The notes: a model not told the origin generated them from the sequence alone. Counted from the first letter of the stretch, positions 1 to 7,295 are shown. The stretch: DNA of 11,620 nt from Anaerolineales bacterium UBA2029 (GCA_002332795.1 DDBP01000280.1:1-11620), one strand, 5' to 3'. Made by a program: numbers and translations.

Positions 1-2
1 CT

Positions 3-41
3 TCCCCTCGCCCCGCGACGCAGTCGCGAGGGAGAGGGGAT
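3..41. repeat. GC-rich imperfect palindrome (stem-loop)
   Basis: An imperfect inverted repeat. The inner stem CGCGAC (14-19) pairs perfectly with GTCGCG (23-28) across a GCA loop. Outer arms TCCCCTC near 3-9 and GAGAGGGGA near 33-41 continue the pairing with small bulges. It is followed by a purine-rich tail, GGGGTGAGGGCC (about 46-57). It lies about 45 bases beyond the stop of the membrane-protein gene, so it could fold at the 3' end of that transcript. There is no T-run, so it is not a classical intrinsic terminator. Its look (gagagggg...tgagggc) resembles dispersed palindromic intergenic repeats I recall from Chloroflexota genomes. Copy number cannot be judged from one window. Confidence 0.55.
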
Positions 42-85
42 GCAGGGGTGAGGGCCAGATACGGCGCGAAAGTTCATAACAGCCT

Positions 86-496
86 CTAGCGATCCTTCTT
101 CGAGAAGATCACCACCGTTCCGCTGTGCTTGCGCTGCTCTTCCTCGTCCAGGTCGAGCGCGTTCTCCAGCACCATGCCGATCAGCCCGACCAGCAAACCG
201 CCCAACACCGCCCACCCGAAGCCGTCCACCTCGAAGCGAGTGCCAGCCAGCGCATCGGTGATCAGCAGCAGAATGCCGTTGATCGCCAGCGCGAAAAGTC
301 CCAGGGTCAGCAGGATGAGCGGACAACTGAGCACCCAGACCACCGGCTTGAGCACGGCATTGACCAGCCCGAAGATGAGAGCAATGACCAGCAGCGTCGT
401 CACGCGGTCATCGCGGATATGAATCCCTGGCAGGATGGCTGCCGTAGCCGCCAGGGCTGCCGCATTGATCACCAGCCGCAACACGAACGTGCGCAT
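86..496 (-). CDS. Phage holin family 4-like membrane protein
   Basis: A 136-residue integral membrane protein with about four hydrophobic segments (roughly residues 5-23, 33-52, 57-80 and 92-112) and a charged cytoplasmic-looking tail (LDLDEEEQRKH, then KKDR). The N-terminus MRTFVLRLVINAAAL, the I-LPGI-I turn and the F-LVNAVLKP motif match the Phage_holin_4_2 family (four-helix proteins, old name DUF360). Despite the name, these proteins are chromosomal, widespread and of unknown function. I chose ATG 496 because GGGAGGA lies 5-12 bases before it. A longer frame reaching 562 would overlap the end of hypD and has no similar site. It starts 20 bases after hypD in the same direction, so it probably shares the hyp transcript, at least by read-through. 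A role in hydrogenase biology is not supported by anything in its sequence. Confidence 0.85.
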   Translation of the reverse strand: MRTFVLRLVINAAALAATAAILPGIHIRDDRVTTLLVIALIFGLVNAVLKPVVWVLSCPLILLTLGLFALAINGILLLITDALAGTRFEVDGFGWAVLGGLLVGLIGMVLENALDLDEEEQRKHSGTVVIFSKKDR

Positions 497-516
497 TGTG
501 CTTCCTCCCAGGCGGC

Positions 517-1614
517 TCAACCCGCCCGCTCGAACCGGCCAAAGTTGTAGTACGCCGCGCACGCCCCTTCAGCCGAGACCATCGGTGCGCCCAGCGGATG
601 CCGCGGCGTGCACTCGCGCCCAAAAGCCGGGCATTCGTTGGGCTTCAACACGCCCTTGAGCACGTCGCCCGCGTGACACAGCGGCGACTCCGCTGCCTGA
701 ATGTGCGTCACGGAGAAGCGCCGCGCCGCGTCGAAGGCCGCGTACTCCTCGCGCAGACGCCAGCCGCTATTCGGGATCAACCCGATCCCGCGCCAGTTGC
801 GGTCGCACGGCTCGAAGACCGCGTTGATCAGCTCCATCGCCGGGCGGTTGCCGTCCTCCACCACCGCGCGCGCGTAGGCATTCTCGACCACCGCGCGCCC
901 CTGCTCCAACTGTCGCACCGCCATCAAGATACCCTGGACGATGTCCAGCGGTTCGAAACCCGTGACCACCATCGGCACGCGATACTTTTCGACCAGCGGG
1001 TGATATTCCCAGTAGCCCATCACGGCGCATACGTGCCCGGCCAGCAGGAAGCCCTGTACATCAACGTCGGGCGCGCTCAGCAACGCTTCCAGCACGGGCG
1101 GCACGCGCACATGCGACACCAGCATCGAGAAATTGACGATTCCCTGTTGCCGCGCCTGATAGATGGCCATGGCGTTGGCCGGGGCGGTCGTCTCGAAACC
1201 GACGCCGAAGAAGACAACTTCTTTGTCCGGATTCTGGCGGGCGATGTTCAGGCACTCCAGCGGCGAATAGACCACGCGCACGTCGCCGCCATTGGCCTTC
1301 ACCTGGAACAGATCGCGCCCGGAACCGGGCACGCGCAGCATATCCCCGAAGGAAACCATGATCGTATCCGGCAGGCTGGCGATGGCGATCGCCTGATCGA
1401 TCAGCTCCAGCGGGGTAACGCATACCGGGCAACCCGGCCCGTGAATCATGGTGATTTCCTCCGGCAGCAACTGATCAATTCCATGCCGGATGATCGAATG
1501 CGTCTGCCCTCCGCACACTTCCATCAGTCGCCAGGGCCGCGTGGTCACGCGGTGAATCTCGTCGAGCACCTCGCGCACACGTCGGGCGTCGCGGTATTCA
1601 GTGATGTACTTCAT
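517..1614 (-). CDS. hypD: Hydrogenase maturation factor HypD
   Basis: HypD (365 residues, normal length) is the iron-sulfur scaffold that, with HypC, assembles the Fe(CN)2CO unit for [NiFe] hydrogenases in the cytoplasm. Visible landmarks are the motif MEVCGGQTH (Cys34) and GPGCPVC (Cys62 and Cys65), the redox/iron-binding signatures of the family. There is also GFETTAP near residue 160 and four C-terminal cysteines (313, 328, 335, 352) in the region that binds the [4Fe-4S] cluster. The ATG at 1614 is preceded by AGGGGAGA about 10 bases upstream. It follows hypC by 26 bases and is the last recognisable hyp gene here. The usual next gene, hypE, is not found after it. Confidence 0.97.
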   Translation of the reverse strand: MKYITEYRDARRVREVLDEIHRVTTRPWRLMEVCGGQTHSIIRHGIDQLLPEEITMIHGPGCPVCVTPLELIDQAIAIASLPDTIMVSFGDMLRVPGSGRDLFQVKANGGDVRVVYSPLECLNIARQNPDKEVVFFGVGFETTAPANAMAIYQARQQGIVNFSMLVSHVRVPPVLEALLSAPDVDVQGFLLAGHVCAVMGYWEYHPLVEKYRVPMVVTGFEPLDIVQGILMAVRQLEQGRAVVENAYARAVVEDGNRPAMELINAVFEPCDRNWRGIGLIPNSGWRLREEYAAFDAARRFSVTHIQAAESPLCHAGDVLKGVLKPNECPAFGRECTPRHPLGAPMVSAEGACAAYYNFGRFERAG

Positions 1615-1640
1615 GGTCGCCCGTCTCCCCTGGCCACCAT

Positions 1641-1907
1641 TCAGGCCATGCCACCGTCGGTTGCGTTACCGAGTTCCTCGTCCAGCAAACCAATCTGATT
1701 GAACAGTTCGAGGGTCTTCTGCGCCTCGGCTTCGTCAATCACGTTGAGGGCGAAGCCCACGTGAACGATGGTGTAGTCGCCCACCTGCGCTTCGGGCACA
1801 TAGGCCAAGCACGTCTCGCGCACCACCCCGCCGAAGTCCACTTTGCCCATCTTCAGGCCGTTCTGCTCGTAGATTTCGATGATCTTCCCAGGAATGCCCA
1901 GACACAT
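1641..1907 (-). CDS. hypC: Hydrogenase maturation chaperone HypC
   Basis: An 88-residue HypC/HybG/HupF-family chaperone. It begins MCLGIPGKI. Cys2, directly after the start methionine, is the essential residue that binds the iron unit and the hydrogenase large subunit, so the ATG at 1907 is the only sensible start. The conserved core continues with VDFGGV (23-28), VGDYTIVHVGFAL (42-54, including His49) and IDEAEA (57-62). A long in-frame open stretch continues upstream through hypF in another frame and should not be annotated as an N-terminal extension. HypC shuttles between HypD and the apo-hydrogenase. GGAG sits about 11 bases before the start. The gene follows hypF by 17 bases and precedes hypD by 26. 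Confidence 0.96.
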   Translation of the reverse strand: MCLGIPGKIIEIYEQNGLKMGKVDFGGVVRETCLAYVPEAQVGDYTIVHVGFALNVIDEAEAQKTLELFNQIGLLDEELGNATDGGMA

Positions 1908-1924
1908 GGTCGTCGTCTCCGTTC

Positions 1925-4240
1925 TCAGCCATAGCGAATCGCGTATGCAGCCACAGCCGCCTGCCCCAGCGCCAGCCCTCCGTCGTTGGGCGGCACCAGC
2001 CGATGCGTCAGCACAGTGAACCCGTCGTGCTCCAGGCCCTGCCTGGTGATGCGCGACAGGGTGCTGTTCTGAAAAACACCCCCGCTGAGCGCGACCGTCG
2101 TCAGACCCGTCTCCGCGCGGGCGAGCGCACACACTTCCCGAATGACCTGCGCCACCCCACGATGGAAACGTGCTGCCAGCACCGGAACAGGCACCCCCGC
2201 GCGCAGGTCGCGCACCAGAGCCGCGAAGAGCGGCGCTGGATCGATCCGATACACCCCCTTCTCGCCGCGCTCGATGGCAAAGGGATAGGCTCCGCGCTCG
2301 TCGGTGTCGGCGCGCGCCTCCAGCCAGATCGCCGCCTGCGCCTCGTAGGTCACTTCCTGCAACACCCCCACCAGCGCTGCCACCGCGTCGAACAGTCGCC
2401 CCATGCTCGACGTAGGCGGCGCATTCAGGCGGCGCTCCAGTTGCTGGCGGAGGATAGTCCTTTCCTGCGCCGCAGCCGCCTGTACCGGCGGCAGATCGTC
2501 GTCCCAGGGCAGACCGGCGCTCCACAGGTGCGCCAGCGCCATACGATAGGGGCGCAGCGTCGCCGCATCGCCCCCCAGCAACGGTACATAGCGCAGGTGC
2601 GCAAAGCGGCGGTACTGACCGTAATCGCCGACGAGAATCTCCCCGCCCCAGATCGCGCCGTCTGGCCCCAGCCCCGTCCCGTCGAAGATCACCCCGATGG
2701 CAGGCTGACCCGGCGGTATCTTGTGCTCCGCCAGACAACTGGCCAGATGCGCGTGATGGTGTTGCACCGCCAGACGACGCTCCGAGCGGCGCAGCGCATA
2801 GCGCGTCGCCAGGTAATCTGGGTGCATGTCGTGCGCGACGACCTCCGGCTGCACGCGGAACAGCCGCTCCAGATGAGCGATGCTGTGTTCGTAGGAACGC
2901 AGCGCCTCGTAATTGCTCAGGTCGCCAATGTGCTGGCTCATGAACGCATACTGGTCGCGCGCCAGACAGAAAGTGTTCTTCAGTTCGGCCCCCGTCGCCA
3001 GCAGGGGCGGCGCGTCGAACGGCAGCGGGATCGGATAGGGCGCGTAGCCTCGCGAGCGACGCAGTGGCATCACCCCGTTCGCGTCCGCCCGCACCACCGA
3101 ATCATCGCAGCGGATGTGAATGGCGCGATTGTGCAGCAGGAACGCATCGGCCAGCGGCCCCAGGCGTTGCAAGGCGTCGTCGTTGTCGGTGGCGATCGGC
3201 TCCTCGCTGTAGTTGCCGCTGGTCATCACCAGTGCGATCGGGAAGTCCGGCGCGCGCTCCAGCAGCAGGTGATGCAGCGGTGTGTACGGCAGCATCACGC
3301 CCAGCTCGCGCAGCCCTGGCGCGACTTCGGCGGCAATCGGCCCGCCAGGGCGCAGCGGCAACAGCACGATCGGGCACTCCGCTCCCTGCAACGCTGCGGC
3401 AGCTTCCGTGCTCACCTGGCACACCGACCGCACGGCCTGCAGATCGGGCATCATCACCGCGAAAGGCTTGGCCGCGCGACCTTTGCGCGCGCGCAACGTC
3501 TGCACCGCCCGCGCGTTGGTGGCATCACAGGCCAGGTGAAAGCCCCCCAGCCCTTTGATCGCCACGATATGACCCGTCCGCAGCAACGCCCGCGCCGCAG
3601 CAATCGGGTCAGAAGGCAGATCGTCCCAGCCAACCGGCGTGCCCAGCGCCGGGCTGGGCAGCAATTCCAGGTGCGGCCCGCATTCCGGGCAGGCGTTGGG
3701 CTGCGCATGAAAACGACGATCCAGCGGATCGTCATACTCGCGCTGGCACTGCGAGCACATGGTGAACGCCGCCATGGTCGTCTTGGGGCGGTCGTAGGGA
3801 ATGTCCTGAATGATGGTGAAGCGCGGCCCGCAGTTGGTGCAGTTGGTAAAGGCGTAGCGATAGCGACGGTTGGCCGGGTCGAACACTTCCGCCAGGCAGT
3901 CGTCGCAGGTCGCCACGTCCGGCGAGATCGGCTGATAGGCCCCTTCGACCGCCTGACTGTGCTGAATCTCGAAGCGTGTGTGCCCGTTGGCGGGTATTTC
4001 CTGCACCGTCACGGCTTCAATGCGCGAGAGCGGCGGCGCTTCGGCGCGGATTGCCCTCACGAAGGCATCCAGCGCCTCACTCGCCCCCTCGACTTCGATC
4101 TCCACCCCCGCCGAGGTATTGCGCACCCAGCCGCATAGCCCGTAACGCACCGCCAGCGTATAGATGAAGGGGCGGAAGCCCACCCCCTGCACCACGCCGC
4201 TGACGTGAACATGTCGGGCTGCTATTCCTTCGCCGCTCAC
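1925..4240 (-). CDS. hypF: Carbamoyltransferase HypF
   Basis: HypF (771 residues, full length) turns carbamoyl phosphate into a carbamoyl-adenylate and transfers the carbamoyl group to the C-terminal cysteine of HypE, the source of the cyanide ligands of [NiFe] hydrogenases. All family domains are visible. An acylphosphatase-like domain covers about 8-95, with GVVQGVGFRPF (Arg23) and Asn41. Two paired zinc fingers use Cys112/115 with 134/137 and Cys162/165 with 184/187. A YrdC-like nucleotide-binding domain covers about 213-395 (IKGLGGFHLACDATN from 228, TSGNYSEEP from 340). A Kae1-like domain follows to the end (HHHAH at 494-498, DGTGLGPDG, LSGGVFQNS near 717). The start is GTG at 4240, one base after the hypB stop. 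No ATG lies nearby, and the acylphosphatase strand begins at residue 9. Confidence 0.97.
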   Translation of the reverse strand: MSGEGIAARHVHVSGVVQGVGFRPFIYTLAVRYGLCGWVRNTSAGVEIEVEGASEALDAFVRAIRAEAPPLSRIEAVTVQEIPANGHTRFEIQHSQAVEGAYQPISPDVATCDDCLAEVFDPANRRYRYAFTNCTNCGPRFTIIQDIPYDRPKTTMAAFTMCSQCQREYDDPLDRRFHAQPNACPECGPHLELLPSPALGTPVGWDDLPSDPIAAARALLRTGHIVAIKGLGGFHLACDATNARAVQTLRARKGRAAKPFAVMMPDLQAVRSVCQVSTEAAAALQGAECPIVLLPLRPGGPIAAEVAPGLRELGVMLPYTPLHHLLLERAPDFPIALVMTSGNYSEEPIATDNDDALQRLGPLADAFLLHNRAIHIRCDDSVVRADANGVMPLRRSRGYAPYPIPLPFDAPPLLATGAELKNTFCLARDQYAFMSQHIGDLSNYEALRSYEHSIAHLERLFRVQPEVVAHDMHPDYLATRYALRRSERRLAVQHHHAHLASCLAEHKIPPGQPAIGVIFDGTGLGPDGAIWGGEILVGDYGQYRRFAHLRYVPLLGGDAATLRPYRMALAHLWSAGLPWDDDLPPVQAAAAQERTILRQQLERRLNAPPTSSMGRLFDAVAALVGVLQEVTYEAQAAIWLEARADTDERGAYPFAIERGEKGVYRIDPAPLFAALVRDLRAGVPVPVLAARFHRGVAQVIREVCALARAETGLTTVALSGGVFQNSTLSRITRQGLEHDGFTVLTHRLVPPNDGGLALGQAAVAAYAIRYG

Positions 4241-4241
4241 G

Positions 4242-4907
4242 CTATTTCACCGCACCCCGCCTGTTGATCCGCGCGCGCAACCAGTCCAGCCAGGCGTCGA
4301 AGCCTTCGCCTGTCCGGCACGAGATGGGGAAGAAAGCCACGCCAGGGTTGAGCACTTCCACGCCCCGCCGGAAGTAAGCCACGTCGAAGCCCATGTACTC
4401 CTGCAAGTCCATCTTGTTCAGCAGCAGCACGTCCGCCCCGCGGAACATCTGCGGGTACTTGTACGGCTTGTCTGCACCTTCCGGCACGCTGGCGATGACC
4501 ACGTTCAGGTGCACTCCCAGCTTGAAGGCCGCCGGGCAGATCAGGTTGCCCACGTTCTCGATGATCAGCAGGTCCAGCGCGTCCAGGTTCATGGACGGCA
4601 GGGCGCGGAAGACCATGTTGGCGTCCAGGTGACACTCGCCGCCGGTATTGATCAGCGAGACAGGGATGCCCATCCCTGCCAGCTCGCGCAGGTCAATGTC
4701 TACGATATCGCCGTCCATCACGCCGATGCGCACTTCGTCCATCAGCGCGCGCACAGTCCGCACGATCACGCTGGTCTTGCCACCCCCAGGCGATGCCATG
4801 AAGTTGACCGCCAGCACGCCCGCCTGGTTCAACCGCCGTCGCACTTCCTCGGCCAGTTGATCGTTAGCGCTCAGAATGTTCTCCACCACCGGAATCTTGT
4901 CGCTCAT
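4242..4907 (-). CDS. hypB: Hydrogenase nickel incorporation GTPase HypB
   Basis: HypB (221 residues) is the SIMIBI-class GTPase that works with HypA to insert nickel into the hydrogenase large subunit. The GTPase motifs are clear: Walker A ASPGGGKTS (38-46), DGDIVDIDL (65-73), the nickel/zinc site GGECHLD with Cys92 and His93, ENVGNLICP (117-125) and the guanine-specificity motif NKMD (164-167). The N-terminus (MSDKIPVVENILSAND) has neither the CxxCGC nickel site of the E. coli protein nor a histidine-rich store, so this is the short form of the family. I chose ATG 4907, which has GAGGGAG just upstream. A TTG at 4919 would place the start inside the hypA stop and remove the ribosome site. Eight bases separate it from hypA. 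Confidence 0.96.
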   Translation of the reverse strand: MSDKIPVVENILSANDQLAEEVRRRLNQAGVLAVNFMASPGGGKTSVIVRTVRALMDEVRIGVMDGDIVDIDLRELAGMGIPVSLINTGGECHLDANMVFRALPSMNLDALDLLIIENVGNLICPAAFKLGVHLNVVIASVPEGADKPYKYPQMFRGADVLLLNKMDLQEYMGFDVAYFRRGVEVLNPGVAFFPISCRTGEGFDAWLDWLRARINRRGAVK

Positions 4908-4915
4908 CGTCTCCC

Positions 4916-5293
4916 TCAACCAGGTGCCACCTGGCCAGGCTGCGGTTGGGCCAGGTCTACCTCGATACTCTCCAGATAGAATTCGTCCCCCCCCACGACC
5001 CCCACCGCGAAACTGCCACAGGCCGGGCAGGCATAGTCGTCACGGCTTAGCGCGAACTCGTGACCACACTCGCGACAGCGCAACGTCGCCGGGATGCGCT
5101 CGAAGCGCAGTATCGCGCCTTGCGCCATCGTGCCTTCGCTGATGATGTCCCAGTAGAACTGCACCGAGTCGTCTACAATGCTGGACAGTTCGCCAATCAC
5201 CAGGTTGATTTCGCGGATGCGCACCGCGCCCGCTTCCTGCGCATGGCGCAGGGCGATTTCCAGGATGTTCTGCGTTACCGAGAGTTCGTGCAA
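4916..5293 (-). CDS. hypA: Hydrogenase nickel metallochaperone HypA (TTG start)
   Basis: HypA (125 residues) binds nickel and passes it, with HypB, to the [NiFe] hydrogenase precursor. The N-terminal Met-His-Glu (MHELSVTQNILEIAL) carries the nickel ligand His2, so the start is fixed at this codon although it is TTG (5293-5291), not ATG. The zinc domain has two CxxC pairs, Cys73/76 and Cys89/92. EINLVIGELSSIVDDSVQFY (28-47) is the family core. The C-terminus is slightly long (DLAQPQPGQVAPG). A weak AAGG lies about 9 bases upstream. It is the first gene of the hyp operon, after a 113-base spacer containing a plausible -10 box. Confidence 0.95.
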   Translation of the reverse strand: MHELSVTQNILEIALRHAQEAGAVRIREINLVIGELSSIVDDSVQFYWDIISEGTMAQGAILRFERIPATLRCRECGHEFALSRDDYACPACGSFAVGVVGGDEFYLESIEVDLAQPQPGQVAPG

Positions 5294-5329
5294 TGCAGCG
5301 CGCCTTTTTTTCTAACCGGCATCAAGTAA

Positions 5330-5335
5330 ATCATA
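5330..5335 (-). promoter_or_regulatory. Putative -10 box of the hyp operon promoter
   Basis: On the minus strand TATGAT lies 36 bases before the hypA TTG start, inside the 113-base spacer between the microprotein stop and hypA. It matches five of six bases of the bacterial -10 consensus. No good -35 stands 16-18 bases upstream (only CTGGAA-like sequence). A TTGTCA further upstream is 24 bases away, which is too far for a standard sigma-70 promoter. I saw no convincing terminator in this spacer, so read-through from the acyl-AMP ligase unit is also possible. Confidence 0.4.
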
Positions 5336-5406
5336 GCATGGACTGAGCGGGCTTCCAGGTGACAAAAGTGAGACGCCAGGGGTGCTTTTGCGCAGAGCGC
5401 TACCTT

Positions 5407-5547
5407 TCAGAATCCCTGGTAAATCCACTGCGGCGCGCTATCCGCCGTGACAATGATGACCAGCACCAGGATCGCGCACAGCAGCAGCGCGAAGAGGTTT
5501 TCGCGGCTGAACAGTCGTTTCAGCCAGCGCCGTACCAGGCTCACCAT
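5407..5547 (-). CDS. 46-residue single-helix membrane microprotein, DltX-like C-terminus
   Basis: A short gene easily missed by automatic callers. Its ATG overlaps the stop of the acyl-AMP ligase by one base (TGATG). GGAGG lies 7 bases before the ATG, the best ribosome site in the window. The 46-residue protein has a basic N-terminus (Arg6, Arg7, Lys10, Arg11, Arg15), one membrane helix (about 17-35, very rich in Leu, Ile and Val) and a short tail ending exactly at W-I-Y-Q-G-F (41-46). The positive-inside rule puts that tail outside the cell. Size, topology and a terminal aromatic-Ile-Tyr-x-x-Phe resemble DltX, whose C-terminus (FIYNEF as I recall) accepts D-alanine from the acyltransferase DltB. 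Here the partner would be the upstream adenylating enzyme. That the gene is real is well supported. The DltX-like function is inference, and no MBOAT acyltransferase or carrier protein is in the window. Confidence 0.75.
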   Translation of the reverse strand: MVSLVRRWLKRLFSRENLFALLLCAILVLVIIVTADSAPQWIYQGF

Positions 5548-7295
5548 CAGTCGCCCTCCGAAAGTCCGAGCACCTGCTCCATGAACTTTTTGCGGTTGGC
5601 CGCCCGCGCGATCTTCCCGCTAGAAGTCTTCAGCAGCCACTTCGGCCCCACCAGGTGCACGTAGCGCGCCGTCGTGTCCGTCGTTTGCACCACGCGCGCG
5701 CGAATCTCGCGGACGATACGCCCGTGTTCCTGCGGGTCTTGCGTGTCCACTTCGCAGACGATGGCGATGTCTTCAGTGCCCAGGTCTTCGTTGGGCACAC
5801 CGAAGGCCACTGTCCGCCCCGGATGCACCCCTTTGATGTCGTTGATGGCATTCTCAATATCTTGGGGATAGATATTCTTGCCACCGACGATGATCAGGTC
5901 TTTCTTGCGACCGGTGATGTACAGTTCGCCATCGGCCAGGTAGCCCAGGTCGCCAGTGAAGTACCATCCGTCCTGCAGGGCCTGCGCCGTCGCGTCGGGC
6001 CGACGATAGTAGCCGCTGAGCATACAGTTGCTGCGCAGCGCCACTTCGCCCACATGACGCTCCGGCAGGTCGCGGCGCTCCGCGTCCACGATGCGAATCT
6101 GCGTGTGCGCGATGGGCCGCCCGCACGACACCATCACCACCGTCGGGCCATCGCTCCCGTCCGAGGGACGCGCGATACCCTGCTCCATCAACGTCCTGCG
6201 ATCGATCACGTCCAGCCGCGGCGGAATACCTACCTGACTCTGCGTGACGGCGAATGTATTCTCGGCCATGGCGTAGCAGGTCTGCAAGGCCCGCCGCTCC
6301 AGGCCGTACGGCGCATAGAAGTCGCCAAAGAGCATGTGACTTTCGTGTCGCACGGGTTCGGAGCAGTTGATCAACGCCCGCACGCTCGACAGGTCGAACC
6401 CGTCCAGCGCCGCTTTGCGGACCCGTGTCGCCATGAAATTGTAGGCGAAGTTGGGCAGCCAACACAGCGTTCCCCGGTATTCGTGAATGGCGCGCAGCAA
6501 TACCAGCGGATCGCGCACCCAGTGAAACGGCGACATCAGCACCAGATGTACGCCCTGCACGATGGGCATGATGAAGCCAGCGATCAACCCCATGTCGTGA
6601 TAGAGCGGCAACCAGCTCACCACCACGTCGTCGGGGCGCAAGCCGATCGCCGCGCTATACGCCGCGATCTGATTCAGCACCGCGCCGTGCGCCAGCATGA
6701 CCCCCTTCTGCAACCCTGTACTGCCCGAAGAATGCTGCAGGAACGCCGTATCAGTGGGCAAGGACGGCGCGCGCCCCAGGTAAGCGCTCAGGTCGCCTTC
6801 CGGCTGCAACTCATCAATGTTCAGGATGGCCGCCAGGGTAGCAATGCCCTCCAGGCGAGCGCTCAGGGCGGACATCATTTCTCCGTAAGTGATGACCGCC
6901 CGCACTTCGGACAGCGCCACCAGTTGCCGCACACTCTGAAAGTAGTGTTCAGGATCGAGCTTGGGAGTCAAAAAGGGCATGATCGAGGGGATCGCCCCCA
7001 GCAACATGGCCCCCCAGAAGGCGTACAGCACTTCGCCGCCGTGCTGCAGCACCAGCACCACCAAGTCACCCCGCCGGATGCCCGCCTTCTCCAGCGCCCG
7101 CGCATACTGTCCGGCCCGCTCAAAGAAAGCCCGATAGGTGAGCGCCTGTGTCCCGTCAGGCTCTATAAGCGTGACCGCTGTACGATCGGGCATGTGCTCT
7201 ATCAGGTAACGTGCACAGGCAATCAGGGTATCCGGCCTGTGTTCCAGGCTCACTGGCAAGGGCAACTGATGAGGGGCGGTCGGGGTTATAGTCAT
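5547..7295 (-). CDS. Fatty acyl-AMP ligase-like adenylate-forming enzyme
   Basis: A 582-residue member of the ANL (adenylate-forming) superfamily that activates a carboxylic acid with ATP. Motifs seen: phosphate loop QHSSGSTGLQKG (187-198), SWLPLYHDMGLIAG (227-240), CYAMAEN (340-346), YFTGDLG with the ribose-binding Asp449, GRKKDLIIVGGKNIYP (462-477), and the C-terminal catalytic lysine in SSGKIAR (Lys561). The SWLPLYHDMGLI and LPNFAYNF signatures are typical of fatty acyl-AMP ligases (FAAL, FadD32-like), which usually pass the acyl group to a carrier protein rather than to CoA. The substrate cannot be read from the sequence. ATG 7295 has no obvious Shine-Dalgarno, and a TATAAT lies only 15-20 bases before it. 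It is followed by a translationally coupled microprotein and stands divergent to the ParB-like gene. No carrier protein is adjacent, so free-acid activation for CoA or another acceptor is not excluded. Confidence 0.9.
   Translation of the reverse strand: MTITPTAPHQLPLPVSLEHRPDTLIACARYLIEHMPDRTAVTLIEPDGTQALTYRAFFERAGQYARALEKAGIRRGDLVVLVLQHGGEVLYAFWGAMLLGAIPSIMPFLTPKLDPEHYFQSVRQLVALSEVRAVITYGEMMSALSARLEGIATLAAILNIDELQPEGDLSAYLGRAPSLPTDTAFLQHSSGSTGLQKGVMLAHGAVLNQIAAYSAAIGLRPDDVVVSWLPLYHDMGLIAGFIMPIVQGVHLVLMSPFHWVRDPLVLLRAIHEYRGTLCWLPNFAYNFMATRVRKAALDGFDLSSVRALINCSEPVRHESHMLFGDFYAPYGLERRALQTCYAMAENTFAVTQSQVGIPPRLDVIDRRTLMEQGIARPSDGSDGPTVVMVSCGRPIAHTQIRIVDAERRDLPERHVGEVALRSNCMLSGYYRRPDATAQALQDGWYFTGDLGYLADGELYITGRKKDLIIVGGKNIYPQDIENAINDIKGVHPGRTVAFGVPNEDLGTEDIAIVCEVDTQDPQEHGRIVREIRARVVQTTDTTARYVHLVGPKWLLKTSSGKIARAANRKKFMEQVLGLSEGD

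Noticed and set aside
496..1698. A 400-codon plus-strand open frame opposite hypD
   Set aside because: It is antisense to a fully motif-supported HypD, has low-complexity Arg/His-rich composition and no ribosome site of note.
1641..2738. HypC as the tail of a 365-residue fusion protein
   Set aside because: The upstream part is hypF read out of frame. HypC needs Cys2 immediately after its start methionine, which fixes the start at 1907.
2003..4138. A 711-codon plus-strand open frame opposite hypF
   Set aside because: Its translation is rich in Arg, His and Gln with no recognisable domain, and it mirrors the codon bias of the complete HypF on the other strand. It is an artefact of high GC.
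5294..5406. An intrinsic terminator between the microprotein and hypA
   Set aside because: Only a four-base GCGC/GCGC hairpin near 5391-5401 is seen on the minus strand, without a following T-run. The A-run just before hypA is on the wrong strand for a terminator of the upstream unit.
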